Part shown: in pieces, positions 50,064 through 59,213 of the stretch
Numbering within the stretch: the first letter of the stretch is position 1
Layout of the letters: each line of letters begins with the position of its first letter
DNA from: Lachnospiraceae bacterium
GTDB lineage: Bacteria > Bacillota > Clostridia > Lachnospirales > Lachnospiraceae
Assembly (NCBI GenBank): GCA_024693135.1
Contig: JAILLN010000038.1
Span: forward strand, 1 to 64,000
Direction: 5' to 3'
Length of the DNA stretch: 64,000 nt
Position numbers and translations under genes: made by a program
Notes under the pieces: generated by a model
Database searches by the model: none
What the model was told of the DNA's origin: nothing
Seen by the model: only the letters and a program-made list of their open reading frames with translations

Positions 50064-51326
50064 TTACTTCAGCCTGCTGTTGAGGTTCTCAGTTACTGTC
50101 TTGCCGACATCGGTCACGGATTCTGCTACGGTCTCCGAAACCTGGTCGATTGCTTTGTTCAGGTCAGTTCCGGTCTGCTGTACTGTGTTGTTCACGGAAC
50201 CGATTGTATCATTTACATTGTTTGCGATCTTGCTTGCTTCAGCCGCAACTGCTTCCAGCTGGCGGATGGTCTCGTTCAGAGCCTCGATGTCGATTGCATC
50301 ATAGGTCTCAGCCGTCTTGTAGATCATCGTGCCGCCAGTCGCGGTAATCGTATCATTTACGGTCTCACTGGCGGTCTTCAGCGTGTCATTCACGGTAGCG
50401 GTGGTCTGCTCCACAGCCTGATTCAGCAGGGCAACCGTATCGTTAATGGTATTCACGATGCCGTTTGCTTCCTGTGCGATAGACTGCAGCTGTGCAACCG
50501 TACTATTTACCGTAGCTACATCAACAGATTCCACAATAGAGGATGCTTTATCGACAACTGCGGTGGTGCCGGCAACTGTCTTATCCAGGTCCTTGATCGT
50601 GTTGTCCACATCAGCCACAGCCACAGTGGCGGTATCTACCGTCTTCTGTACGCCCTGCATAACAGCGTCCAGATCCTTGGTTGTGGTATTGACTGTCGAC
50701 TGTACATCCTTCACGACTCCGTCCAGTCCGCTGGAAATGGTTGCTACATTTGCCAGGGTCTTATTCACGGCGTCAAAGTCAATCGTCGATGCGGCTGCAA
50801 TCACTGCGTTGATGCTGTCGAAATCAATCGCTGCGACCTGCTCCATGGTCTCGTTGATATTCTTGGTATTGTCGGCAATCGTCTGATCGACGTTCGCCAC
50901 GGTGCTGTTCACGCCCTCTACGATGGATCCAAGGCCGTCAACCTGTGCGGTCACACTCTTCATAAGGCCTTCCACCTCATCGAAAGTGCCGTTGATGTCT
51001 TCGCCAACGCTTGACACCACGCCGTTCAGGCCCTGAACAGTGGAATCCACGCTGCCGACCAGGCCGTTCACCTGATCCACAGTGCCGTTCACTGCAGCCA
51101 TCGTGCCATCCAGATTCTTCAGCAGTCCTACTATATTAGAAGTAAGGACAGCGAAGATGATGACCAGCACTACGAGCAGGGCAAGATTTCCGATCATGGA
51201 AAACTTTGCGCTGTCTGCACGTTTGCTGTTGGCCTCGGCGATCTTACCGAGTTTGCTGCTGATGTCTTCCAGCTTGTCGTTCAGCTTTTTGGTAAGCTCG
51301 TCCATTGATTTTTCGTTTTCACTCAT
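50064..51326 (-). CDS. Membrane-anchored coiled-coil protein of unknown function
   Basis: This encodes 420 residues. A cytoplasmic coiled coil (about 1-42, [20 protein letters not shown]) precedes one membrane segment (about 44-70, [14 protein letters not shown]). The remaining 350 residues are a long array of seven-residue-like units rich in Val, Thr, Asn and Asp, such as [39 protein letters not shown] and [17 protein letters not shown], with almost no aromatic residues. It would form a long helical rod outside or, if reversed, inside the membrane. No family is recognised; resemblance to chemoreceptor helices is compositional and there is no receptor tip. The gene has its own terminator. Confidence 0.8.
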   Translation of the reverse strand: MSENEKSMDELTKKLNDKLEDISSKLGKIAEANSKRADSAKFSMIGNLALLVVLVIIFAVLTSNIVGLLKNLDGTMAAVNGTVDQVNGLVGSVDSTVQGLNGVVSSVGEDINGTFDEVEGLMKSVTAQVDGLGSIVEGVNSTVANVDQTIADNTKNINETMEQVAAIDFDSINAVIAAASTIDFDAVNKTLANVATISSGLDGVVKDVQSTVNTTTKDLDAVMQGVQKTVDTATVAVADVDNTIKDLDKTVAGTTAVVDKASSIVESVDVATVNSTVAQLQSIAQEANGIVNTINDTVALLNQAVEQTTATVNDTLKTASETVNDTITATGGTMIYKTAETYDAIDIEALNETIRQLEAVAAEASKIANNVNDTIGSVNNTVQQTGTDLNKAIDQVSETVAESVTDVGKTVTENLNSRLK

Positions 51327-51532
51327 TTTGTTCGTACCTCCCGATACATAGATTTTTATGTGAAGCCGCTCTTCGACTCCAAAACTGTTTTCATGGTATC
51401 ACATAATCACAATAAAATCCACAAAAACATTTATTTTTTTGTCAAGGTTGACCGTAAGGATATTATGTCGCGTTATTATGTTCCTAAATTATGTATACCA
51501 TTTCACGGGATTTCCGCAAGATCACGCAACAT

Positions 51533-52111
51533 TTAATATATTATGTCCCCCAAGGCACAAGATATACCTTCCGGAAACACCACAAAATCAACGGGAATAT
51601 CCCATTCCTCACAGGGTACGGACGGCATGATCTGGGCGGACAGGCAAAGGCCTGCAAGGAGGCATTTCCCTTTCCATTCCCGGAGGATCCGGTCGTAATA
51701 TCCCCTTCCCCGGCCAAGGCGGTTTCCCTTCCGGTCAAAGGCAAGTCCCGGGATCAGCGCGAGGTCCGGGATCCTGTTCAGAGCCTCCCCGTCCAAAGGC
51801 TCCCGGATCCCAAAGGCTCCCTGAGGGATGAGCCCGGACATGGAGGTAACCCGCATGAATTCCATGGCAGAATCCCCCGTGACCCTGGGAAGGAAAAGGC
51901 TTTTTTTGCGTTTTAAAGCATCTTCAAGGATCTCATCCGACTGCGCCTCCCTTTTCATGGAAGCATAGCCCGCCATGCATTCCGCCTCCAGGTATTCCTT
52001 CATCGAAAGGATCCGGGAGGCGATCCGGAGGGATTCCTCCTTAAGCCGCTCCCCGCTCATCCGGGCCAGCTTTTCCCGGATCTCTTTCCGCATCACTTCT
52101 TTTTCGGTCAC
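51533..52111 (-). CDS. 5-formyltetrahydrofolate cyclo-ligase
   Basis: This encodes 192 residues. The signature IPGLAFDRKGNRLGRGRGYYDRIL (about 130-155) binds ATP and folate. The N-terminal KEVMRKEIREKLARMS and a late IPVDFVVFPEGI are also typical. It recycles 5-formyl-THF to methenyl-THF. The start overlaps the stop of proB (ATGA), and it is the last gene of the long operon that enters from the right edge. Confidence 0.93.
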   Translation of the reverse strand: MTEKEVMRKEIREKLARMSGERLKEESLRIASRILSMKEYLEAECMAGYASMKREAQSDEILEDALKRKKSLFLPRVTGDSAMEFMRVTSMSGLIPQGAFGIREPLDGEALNRIPDLALIPGLAFDRKGNRLGRGRGYYDRILREWKGKCLLAGLCLSAQIMPSVPCEEWDIPVDFVVFPEGISCALGDIIY

Positions 52112-52980
52112 TTTTCCTCCAGGCAGTCTTCGATAAAGAAATCCTTCATTTTCTCTGCATGGATGTAGGTGCCGATCTCTTCCCCGTTTATGATCCTGTG
52201 GATATTGCCCAGGTCATTTGCATTGGCTATGACCATGGCCGTTCCGGCAGAAGAGGCGATCCGGGCCGCGTGGATCTTTGTGGCCATCCCCCCGGTGCCC
52301 ACCCGGCTCCCGGTGGTCTTTTTGGCGAACTTCTCCACATCCGAATTCAGGTGCTCGATCTCCGAGATAAAGGAGGCATGGGCATCGATATGGGGATCGT
52401 TGGTATAAAGCCCGTCAATGTCCGAAAGCAGGATCAGCAGGTCTGCTTCGGTGAGGGCTGCCACGATGGCCGACAGGGTGTCATTGTCCCCGAATTCGAT
52501 CTCCCAGGTGGCAATGGTGTCATTTTCATTCACCACCGGAATGACCCCCAGCTTCATCAGCTCATCGAAGGTATTGCGGGCATTGAAGCGGTTCAGGTCA
52601 TCCACCACCGTGCGCTTCGTCATCAATACCTGTGCCGTCAGCTGGTTATATTCGGCAAAAAGCTTCTGATAGATCATCATGAGCCTGGCCTGTCCGATGG
52701 CGGCGGCAGCCTGCTTGATCTTCAGCTTCCCGTCCGGGCCGTCTTCCTTCTGTCCCGAGCCGTCATAATAAATGTCCTTGATATTAGCCGCCTTAAGCCC
52801 CACGGAAATGGCTCCGGAGGATACCAGGATCACGTCATGCCCCGCATTATGCAGGTCCGTCAGCTCCCTGACCAGCTTTTCCAGCCGGATCAGGTCTGCG
52901 CCCCCGGTTTCCTTATGGGTGATGGAGGAGGATCCGATCTTTACGATGATCCTCTTATAGTTCTTAAAATCCGGTCTCAT
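52108..52980 (-). CDS. proB: Glutamate 5-kinase (without PUA domain)
   Basis: This encodes 290 residues from the ATG at 52980 (AAAGGG upstream). The amino-acid kinase fold has RIIVKIGSSSITHKETGG, VILVSSGAISVGL, GVIPVVNENDTIA, DLLILLSDIDGLYTNDPH and VGTGGMATKIHAA. It phosphorylates glutamate in the first step of proline synthesis. The C-terminal PUA domain of the E. coli enzyme is missing, as in other short forms. proA is not adjacent. An 84-base gap with 38-base repeats separates it from the upstream flavoprotein gene. Confidence 0.94.
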   Translation of the reverse strand: MRPDFKNYKRIIVKIGSSSITHKETGGADLIRLEKLVRELTDLHNAGHDVILVSSGAISVGLKAANIKDIYYDGSGQKEDGPDGKLKIKQAAAAIGQARLMMIYQKLFAEYNQLTAQVLMTKRTVVDDLNRFNARNTFDELMKLGVIPVVNENDTIATWEIEFGDNDTLSAIVAALTEADLLILLSDIDGLYTNDPHIDAHASFISEIEHLNSDVEKFAKKTTGSRVGTGGMATKIHAARIASSAGTAMVIANANDLGNIHRIINGEEIGTYIHAEKMKDFFIEDCLEEK

Positions 52981-53005
52981 TTTTTCCCTTTCTTTCCTCA
53001 CTTTA

Positions 53006-53104
53006 TTACGCAGGACTCCGCGCATTTTATTCCATACATTCTCTTACGCAGGACTCCGCACATTTTATTCCATGTATTCCCGTACGCAGGACTCCGCACA
53101 CTTC
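53006..53104. repeat. 38 bp tandem repeats derived from a gene 3' end
   Basis: Units starting at 53006, 53044 and 53082 share TACGCAGGACTCCGC and CATTTTATTCCAT. The third lies in the coding end of the flavoprotein gene, the second contains its stop codon, and the first lies outside it. The period is not a multiple of three, so the extra copies are out of frame. Confidence 0.85.
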
Positions 53105-54657
53105 ATGCCGTCCATGGCGGCGCTCATGATCCCGCCCGCATAGCCTGCCCCCTCTCCTGCCGGATAAATCCCCTTTATTCCTTCTGTCTCCAGGGTTTCT
53201 CCCCTTATAAGCCTTACCGGGCAGGAGGTCCTGGATTCCACTCCGGAGATCAGGGCATCCGGCATGGCAAAGCCTTTAATCTGCCGGTCGAAGGCAAGGA
53301 TCCCTTCCAGAATATCCTCTGCCATAAAACGGGGGAGCAGCTCCCGGACATTCCCGAAACCGCAGCTTCCCCTGCATTGGGGGCTTACCGTGCCTGCTTT
53401 GGCCGAAGGGATATTCTTGATGAAATCCTCAAGTCGCTGATAAGGGATCTTCCCGGATAACGCCTGATATGCTTTCTTTTCCAAAAGCCTCTGGAATGCG
53501 ATGCCCCTAAGGGGATCTGCCGGATCTCCGCCATAATCAGCCGGGTTAAGGGTGACCACGATGGCAGAATTGGAATTGATCCCGTCCCTTTGGGAATCAC
53601 TCATGCCATTGACGGCAAGATGCCCCTCTTCGCTGGAGGCATTGACCACATAGCCTCCCGGGCACATGCAGAAGGAATAGACCCCCCTTCCGTCAGTGCA
53701 TCTGTGGGTCAGCTTATAGGATGCGCTTTCATGCTGAAGCTCTGCATCGATCATCTGCCGGCTGTGCTCGATCCGGACTCCTGCCGCAAAGGCCTTGGCT
53801 TCCATCCGGATCCCCCTTCCGTGAAGCATTCCCAGGGTATCCCTGGCGCTGTGCCCGGTGCAGAGCAGGAGCCTTCCGGTCCGGATCTCTTCCTTCCCAT
53901 TTACCACTACCGCCTGAAGCCTTCCGTCCCGGATCTGTACATCGGTCAATCTGTGTCCGAACCGGATCTCCCCTCCAAGCCTCAAGGTCTCTTCCCGGAT
54001 CCTGGGGATGATCTTGATCAGGCCGTCCGTCCCCAGATGAGGCTTTGCATCATAAAGGATCGAGGAGGGTGCGCCGAATTTTACAAGGGTCTCCAGCACA
54101 AAGCGTCCCCGGCCTTTTTCATCCTTCACCAGGGTATTGAGCTTGCCGTCGGAAAACATCCCGGCTCCCCCCTCCCCAAACTGCATATTGCAGTCGGGAT
54201 CAAGCCTTCCTTTAGAGAAGAACTCCTCCACGGCGCCCTGCCTTGCCCCGGCCTCCTTCCCCCTTTCCAGCACCAGCGGGGCAAACCCGGCTTCGGCGAG
54301 AAGATAGGCCGCAAAGATCCCGGCGGGGCCATATCCGCAGATCACGGGCCGGCCTGAATCCTTCCTTTCGGCGGGGACATAGGAGGCAAAATCATACCGG
54401 ACCGGTTCGTAAAGGGAAATGTCGGCAGACTTCAGCCGTTTTACAAGCTGTTCTTCCTTCTTAGAAGAAAGTCCCGTGCTGACCGCCACCGTATAGATCT
54501 CAAGGATCTGATTCTTCTTTCTGGCATCCAGGGATTTTTTCAGGACGGTAAGCTCCCGGATCTCCTTTTCCTCGATCCGAAGCCTCTTTGCGGCCTTTTC
54601 CTTTGCCAGGCCGAGTCCGCTTCCCGGGCTGAGCTTGATCTGGGAAATCCGGATCAT
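53065..54657 (-). CDS. FAD-dependent dehydrogenase (COG2509-like)
   Basis: This encodes 530 residues. An N-terminal basic segment (about 1-90) is followed by the Rossmann motif RPVICGYGPAGIFAAYLLAEAGF at about 102-125. Then come DCNMQFGEGGAGMFSDGKLNT, the middle LLLCTGHSARDTLGML and the late IKGIYPAGEGAGYAGGIMSAAMDG, which closes the FAD site. This is the family of uncharacterised large flavoproteins often labelled NAD(P)/FAD-dependent oxidoreductase. The substrate is unknown. The start overlaps the upstream flavoprotein gene by four bases. Its 3' end is part of a tandem repeat. Confidence 0.87.
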   Translation of the reverse strand: MIRISQIKLSPGSGLGLAKEKAAKRLRIEEKEIRELTVLKKSLDARKKNQILEIYTVAVSTGLSSKKEEQLVKRLKSADISLYEPVRYDFASYVPAERKDSGRPVICGYGPAGIFAAYLLAEAGFAPLVLERGKEAGARQGAVEEFFSKGRLDPDCNMQFGEGGAGMFSDGKLNTLVKDEKGRGRFVLETLVKFGAPSSILYDAKPHLGTDGLIKIIPRIREETLRLGGEIRFGHRLTDVQIRDGRLQAVVVNGKEEIRTGRLLLCTGHSARDTLGMLHGRGIRMEAKAFAAGVRIEHSRQMIDAELQHESASYKLTHRCTDGRGVYSFCMCPGGYVVNASSEEGHLAVNGMSDSQRDGINSNSAIVVTLNPADYGGDPADPLRGIAFQRLLEKKAYQALSGKIPYQRLEDFIKNIPSAKAGTVSPQCRGSCGFGNVRELLPRFMAEDILEGILAFDRQIKGFAMPDALISGVESRTSCPVRLIRGETLETEGIKGIYPAGEGAGYAGGIMSAAMDGMKCAESCVREYME

Positions 54658-55841
54658 CCTTCCCCCTTTCTCCGAGAAACCGAGGCTTTCCCGGCAATGG
54701 CACCGGTGGCGAAGGCCCAGTGGAGATTATATCCCCCGCAGATGCCGTCGCAGTCTAAAAGCTCCCCGCAGACATAGACTCCCGGGAGCTTCTTGATTTC
54801 AAGCTCTTTCGTGACCTCCCTAAGATCCAGTCCGCCGCTTACCGTCTGCGCCCTGGAATAATCCTGGATCATCCTGCCGCTCACCGTAAAGGGATGGCGC
54901 TTTATGGTATCCGTAAACTTTTCCATGAAATCCGGCTCTCTGCTGTCCAGGTCATGGAGAAGGTAATGGACAAGCTTCCGGTGGAGCATCCCGGAAAGGA
55001 CGTCAGAAATCCCCCGGGCGGGATTTTGCTTCTGCTTTTTGGCGATGGCGGCCCGAAACTCCTCTTCCGGATAAAATGGAGCAAAATCACAGAGGACCTG
55101 CACATTTTTCCCCGCAGACTTCTGCCTTGCCGCCTCTCCGGAAATATCCATGGCCAGGATCCCGGAAAGCCCGCGGTCAAAGGGCTGCAGCTCTCCTTTG
55201 GAGACAGCCCGGATTTCCCCGTCCACCAAAAGGGAAAGCCCGGCCTCGCACCGCACCCCCTTCAGGGCCGACAGATCCTCTTCCGTCTCGATGGGCGTCA
55301 GGGCCGGAAAAAGCGGCACCATGGAAAGGCCGAGGCTTTGAAGAAGCGCATATCCGGACCCGTCGGAGCCGGTCTTGGGGCTCGTCTTTCCTCCCATGCA
55401 GAGGATCACGGCATCATGATCGGAGCACAGCTCTTCCAGGGAAGTCCGGCCGCATTCGAGCCGGATGCCGATGCCCATCTCCTTTATGGTAAGCACAAGA
55501 CAGTTCCGGATCGTAGACGCCGTATCGGTCCTGGGGTAATAGCAGCCCTTCCTTTCCTTCAGGTCTGCCCCCAGTCCATCAAAAAAATCCAGGAGCTTCC
55601 CGGTGCCGAAGCGCGAAAGGATATGGGAAATGATCCCATTATCCGTCCGGCTGTGATAGCATTCCTGAGAGATCCCGGCATTGGTCAGGTTGCATTTTCC
55701 GTTGCCCGTAATCAAGAGCTTCCTTCCGAGGGCGTCGCCATGCTCGTAGATCGTAACCTCTGCATCCGGATCTTCACGCTTTGCATGAATGGCAGCGCTC
55801 ATCCCGGAGGCTCCTCCCCCGATGACAGCCACTTTTTTCAT
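54654..55841 (-). CDS. HI0933 / BaiN-family flavoprotein
   Basis: This encodes 395 residues. The N-terminal VAVIGGGASGMSAAIHAKRE binds FAD. GRKLLITGNGKCNLTNAG is the family signature. CYYPRTDTASTIRNCLVL, AVILCMGGKTSPKTGSDGSG and the C-terminal VYVCGELLDCDGICGGYNLHWAFATGAIAG follow. One characterised relative, BaiN of bile-acid-converting clostridia, reduces steroid intermediates, but most members have unknown substrates and the similarity alone does not imply bile acid chemistry. It overlaps both neighbours by four bases in the long operon. Confidence 0.9.
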   Translation of the reverse strand: MKKVAVIGGGASGMSAAIHAKREDPDAEVTIYEHGDALGRKLLITGNGKCNLTNAGISQECYHSRTDNGIISHILSRFGTGKLLDFFDGLGADLKERKGCYYPRTDTASTIRNCLVLTIKEMGIGIRLECGRTSLEELCSDHDAVILCMGGKTSPKTGSDGSGYALLQSLGLSMVPLFPALTPIETEEDLSALKGVRCEAGLSLLVDGEIRAVSKGELQPFDRGLSGILAMDISGEAARQKSAGKNVQVLCDFAPFYPEEEFRAAIAKKQKQNPARGISDVLSGMLHRKLVHYLLHDLDSREPDFMEKFTDTIKRHPFTVSGRMIQDYSRAQTVSGGLDLREVTKELEIKKLPGVYVCGELLDCDGICGGYNLHWAFATGAIAGKASVSRRKGEG

Positions 55842-57484
55842 AATAGGTTCAGCCTCTTTGCCACGCGTACGATCTTGCCGCCCAGAGGGACTTCATAGAT
55901 CTCCTCTTCCCGGACTCCGCCAAACCGAAGGATGCAGATAAAATAAACCACGGTGCCCAAAAGGATCGACAGCAGGGTGGTCACCAGATTCCCGAGCACG
56001 GTATTCAGGAGCTTATCCAGCACGAAGATCACCACTCCCATGACAAGGGAGGAGGCCAGCGGGATCGCAAAGGTCGCGATATATTCCTGCCGGTATTTGA
56101 GGCAGAGCTTCAGCCCATATCCGTTCAGGATGCTCATGGATAAAGAGAAAACGATGGTAGAAATGACCACCGCATAGATCCCCATCTTAAATTTCGACAT
56201 GAGGAATACCAGAACCGTGATATGCAGGATCAGAGAGATCACCGCATTGATCACCGGTACCACCATCCGTCCGATGCCCTGCAGCATGCCGTTGGTCAGG
56301 GTAGACAAGGAATAAAAGATGACGGTCACGGCCGCAGAGCGGATCAGTGCCGCCGCCATGGCCGGATCTCCCTTAAAGAGGATGCTGACGATGGGCTCCG
56401 CCAGCACAAGAAGCCCCACGGCACAGGGGAAGGAAATGATCATCGTAAAGCGCATGGCCACAGATACCTTCCGCCTGGCCCCGCGCATATTATCTGCCGC
56501 GATGCAGGAAGCCAGGGCCGGCACGGTGGAGGCGCTCATGGCATTGGAAAGGGCAATGGGGACATTGAGGAGAAGCTTGGCCTTGCCCGTATAGATCCCC
56601 CAGATGGCCGTTTTTTCTGCTCCAAGCCCGTTTACCGTCATGTAATGATTGAATATGTAATTATCCAGGATATCATTGATATTGTAGATCGCAGTGCTTA
56701 AGACCACGGGAAAGACCGTTAAAAGGATGATCCGGAAGACTGCCCCGTAGGATTCGACGTAACGGCTGTTATCGTTATCGAACCTCCGGCGGATCCTGCT
56801 GGAAAGAAACAGAAAGAGCACCACAAGGAAAAGCAGGGCCATGAAGGCACCGATGCTGGTCCCGAGGGTGCTGCCCGCCGCCCCGTAGGCCGGAGCCAGG
56901 TCTTCGTTGCGGAGCAGGGCCGATACCTTGCGGCCGTAATCAAAAAGTGCCTTCGCCGCGATGATGCTGATCACGGCATTGACGATCTGTTCGATGATCT
57001 GGGAGAAGGCCGTGGGCACCATGGTTCCCATGCCCTGGAAATATCCGCGGAATACCCCCATCACCGCCACCACCAGAAGGGTGGGGGCAAAGATCCTCAG
57101 GGCAATGGCGCTTAGCGGCTCATTTAAGAAGCGGGCAAAGAAGTCTGCGCCAAAAAAAACCGCCAGACAGGCAGCGCCTCCGGTCATGGCGGCAAACATG
57201 AGCCCTCCGCGGAATACACGGACCGCATTATGATATTGATTCTTGGAAAGCCTTGCAGAGACCACCTTGGATACAGCCAGAGGCAGGCTGTAGGAGGAGA
57301 TCAGCAGCATGATGTTATATACATAATAAGCCGAGGCATAATATCCATTGCCCTTGTCGCCAATGATATTGGTCACGGGAATGCGGTAGATCATCCCGAT
57401 CAGCCGGGTGACGATCCCGGCCGTGGCAAGGATGCCTCCCTGGACAATGAAATTCGAGCTCTTTTTTTCTGACCTCACAGCCAT
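55838..57484 (-). CDS. SpoVB/MurJ-like polysaccharide flippase (MOP superfamily)
   Basis: This encodes 548 residues with about fourteen membrane segments. The start FIVQGGILATAGIVTRLIGM followed by IYRIPVTNIIGDKGNGYY is the signature of the SpoVB / YtgP group, which transports lipid-linked sugar precursors. GYFQGMGTMVPTAFSQIIEQ and NGMLQGIGRMVVPVINAVIS are also typical. The substrate could be lipid II or another undecaprenyl-linked glycan. It is cotranscribed with the DUF3048 and flavoprotein genes. Confidence 0.9.
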   Translation of the reverse strand: MAVRSEKKSSNFIVQGGILATAGIVTRLIGMIYRIPVTNIIGDKGNGYYASAYYVYNIMLLISSYSLPLAVSKVVSARLSKNQYHNAVRVFRGGLMFAAMTGGAACLAVFFGADFFARFLNEPLSAIALRIFAPTLLVVAVMGVFRGYFQGMGTMVPTAFSQIIEQIVNAVISIIAAKALFDYGRKVSALLRNEDLAPAYGAAGSTLGTSIGAFMALLFLVVLFLFLSSRIRRRFDNDNSRYVESYGAVFRIILLTVFPVVLSTAIYNINDILDNYIFNHYMTVNGLGAEKTAIWGIYTGKAKLLLNVPIALSNAMSASTVPALASCIAADNMRGARRKVSVAMRFTMIISFPCAVGLLVLAEPIVSILFKGDPAMAAALIRSAAVTVIFYSLSTLTNGMLQGIGRMVVPVINAVISLILHITVLVFLMSKFKMGIYAVVISTIVFSLSMSILNGYGLKLCLKYRQEYIATFAIPLASSLVMGVVIFVLDKLLNTVLGNLVTTLLSILLGTVVYFICILRFGGVREEEIYEVPLGGKIVRVAKRLNLL

Positions 57485-57487
57485 CGC

Positions 57488-58714
57488 TTATTGGACGACT
57501 ACCTTGTCACCCTCGGTATCCTGGACAATCTCCACCCAGGTCTTGCCCTGGTTCAGGACGATCTCCCGGCCCTCTGCATCGAAATACCGTACATGGCCCT
57601 GGTCTCCGCCAAACCGGATCCAGCTGCCGTCCCTTGCCTTTCCATGGGTGATATAGGTCATCTTGCCCCCCGCATGGCAGTTAAAGCCCAGATAATTCTC
57701 ATCCACATGCTCCCAGCCGCAATACTGGAGGATCAGATTGTCTACCGCAAGCTGCTGTCCGTTCATCTCATCGATCTGCGGGCCGCCATACTGGAAGCGG
57801 TAATACTTCTGGTCATCTTCATGATATTCGAACCAGGGCTTATTGATCAGATAGCCCGGCTCCACCCGGGTGGCATCGTAGGAATCCGGCGAATCCGGCA
57901 CGATGATGTCCCCGTCCTTGGCGAAGGTGAATTTTCCATGATAATCCGCCGGATAGGCATTGTCATAGCCCAGATCCTCAATGCCCTTTTTGATGCCCTT
58001 TGCGCTGGCGTAGGCATTGTGGGGAGCCACCCGGTCCGTGGTCCGGTAATATACCGTATCGCCTTCGGCGGAAAGCCCGCTTAAGTTATTGACGAAGGGC
58101 TGCTCCAGAAGGGGCATGGCATAAGCAGACTGGCCGTAATGGCAGTAGATCGCATCAAATTCCAATGCAAAATAAACGAAATAATTCCGGCAGCTGCGGA
58201 CAGAGCCGATCTTTTCTAAGTCGTCATAATTTTCAAAGATCCCCATCATCCTGGTGAGGCTTCCTTCCACCACGCATTCATAGAGAACATCTGCCGCGGT
58301 GACGCCGCACATGGGCTGGGCATCGATGATATTATTCAGCATGACCGCCACGGGACGCCGGTCTCCGATCGAGGCGGGAACCCACTTCCCGGTCAGGTAG
58401 CTCCTTACCTGGTCACCATTCCTCTCCCTCTCCGTATCCATGGATGAGGTATAATCATACTCCGCATAAATGCCACTCGAGCCAGCTCCCCCAAGGTTTT
58501 CCTCTGTCACTCCTTCTTCCACGGATTGCTGGAATTCCTCATAGGCGTTGGGATTTTCCACCACATCCGTCACATCTTCGATCTCCTCTGTGGGCGGCGC
58601 CGCGGGCTCTTCCGGTTTGCGTCCCTTAAATGAAAATGCGGCGATCAAAGCGCCGATCCCGATGATCACCACGGCCCCGATGACGGCCGGCACGATTTTA
58701 TTCTTCAAGATCAT
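57488..58714 (-). CDS. DUF3048 (YerB-like) membrane-anchored protein
   Basis: This encodes 408 residues. One N-terminal membrane segment (about 8-29) is followed by an acidic Pro/Glu linker (about 30-85). The DUF3048 domain covers about 105-400 with RRPVAVMLNNIIDAQPMCGV, GSVRSCRNYFVYFALEFDAI, YCHYGQSAYA and a late GQQLAVDNLILQYCGW. The family is extracytoplasmic and of unknown activity. The first 17 bases overlap the end of ybeY, and the stop lies three bases from the next gene. Confidence 0.88.
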   Translation of the reverse strand: MILKNKIVPAVIGAVVIIGIGALIAAFSFKGRKPEEPAAPPTEEIEDVTDVVENPNAYEEFQQSVEEGVTEENLGGAGSSGIYAEYDYTSSMDTERERNGDQVRSYLTGKWVPASIGDRRPVAVMLNNIIDAQPMCGVTAADVLYECVVEGSLTRMMGIFENYDDLEKIGSVRSCRNYFVYFALEFDAIYCHYGQSAYAMPLLEQPFVNNLSGLSAEGDTVYYRTTDRVAPHNAYASAKGIKKGIEDLGYDNAYPADYHGKFTFAKDGDIIVPDSPDSYDATRVEPGYLINKPWFEYHEDDQKYYRFQYGGPQIDEMNGQQLAVDNLILQYCGWEHVDENYLGFNCHAGGKMTYITHGKARDGSWIRFGGDQGHVRYFDAEGREIVLNQGKTWVEIVQDTEGDKVVVQ

Positions 58715-59213
58715 TCCTCCCGATCCGGATCCCTTTCAGGATCTCATCCTGGGCTTTTTCCATCTGCATCCGCTCTTCCTCCTGCATATGGTCAAACCCT
58801 TGTAAGTGTAACATACTATGTACAATAAGAAAAGCAAATTCTCTTTTCAGGGAATGGCCGTAGGCTTCTGCCTGTGCTCTCACCCGGTCGGCCGAGACCA
58901 CGATATCCCCGAGCAAAAGCTCACCGGTTTCCGGATCAAAGGCTCCGGCTTCATCCTCCCCGATCCCGCTGAAGTCTCCGGGGTTTGGGAAATCAAGCAT
59001 CGGAAAGGAAAGCACGTCCGTCTCCCGGTCGATCCCGCGGTAGGTGCGGTTCATCTCCTTGATCCCCGCATCATCCGTGATCTTAAGGTCTGCCTCGCAT
59101 TCATAGGGACAGCCGGTATATTCAAGCGCCGCAAGGGCGGCAAGCCGGAATATCCCTTCCGTATCAATCCCAAGCTCCCCCGCCCCCTCTTCCGTCTCAA
59201 CGAAGAAAGTCAT
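58698..59213 (-). CDS. ybeY: Endoribonuclease YbeY
   Basis: This encodes 171 residues. The zinc-binding signature HSMLHLQGFDHMQ (about 132-144) provides the three histidines. TYRGIDRETDVLSFPM and LLGDIVVSADRVRAQAEAYG precede it. It takes part in 16S rRNA 3' maturation and ribosome quality control. The order phoH, HD-domain membrane protein, ybeY is a well-known Firmicute arrangement. Confidence 0.95.
   Translation of the reverse strand: MTFFVETEEGAGELGIDTEGIFRLAALAALEYTGCPYECEADLKITDDAGIKEMNRTYRGIDRETDVLSFPMLDFPNPGDFSGIGEDEAGAFDPETGELLLGDIVVSADRVRAQAEAYGHSLKREFAFLIVHSMLHLQGFDHMQEEERMQMEKAQDEILKGIRIGRNDLEE

Noticed and set aside
54654-55841. Specific call as a bile-acid-converting BaiN enzyme
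   Set aside because: The family signature is clear, but most HI0933-family members have unrelated or unknown substrates and no other bile acid genes lie in the window.
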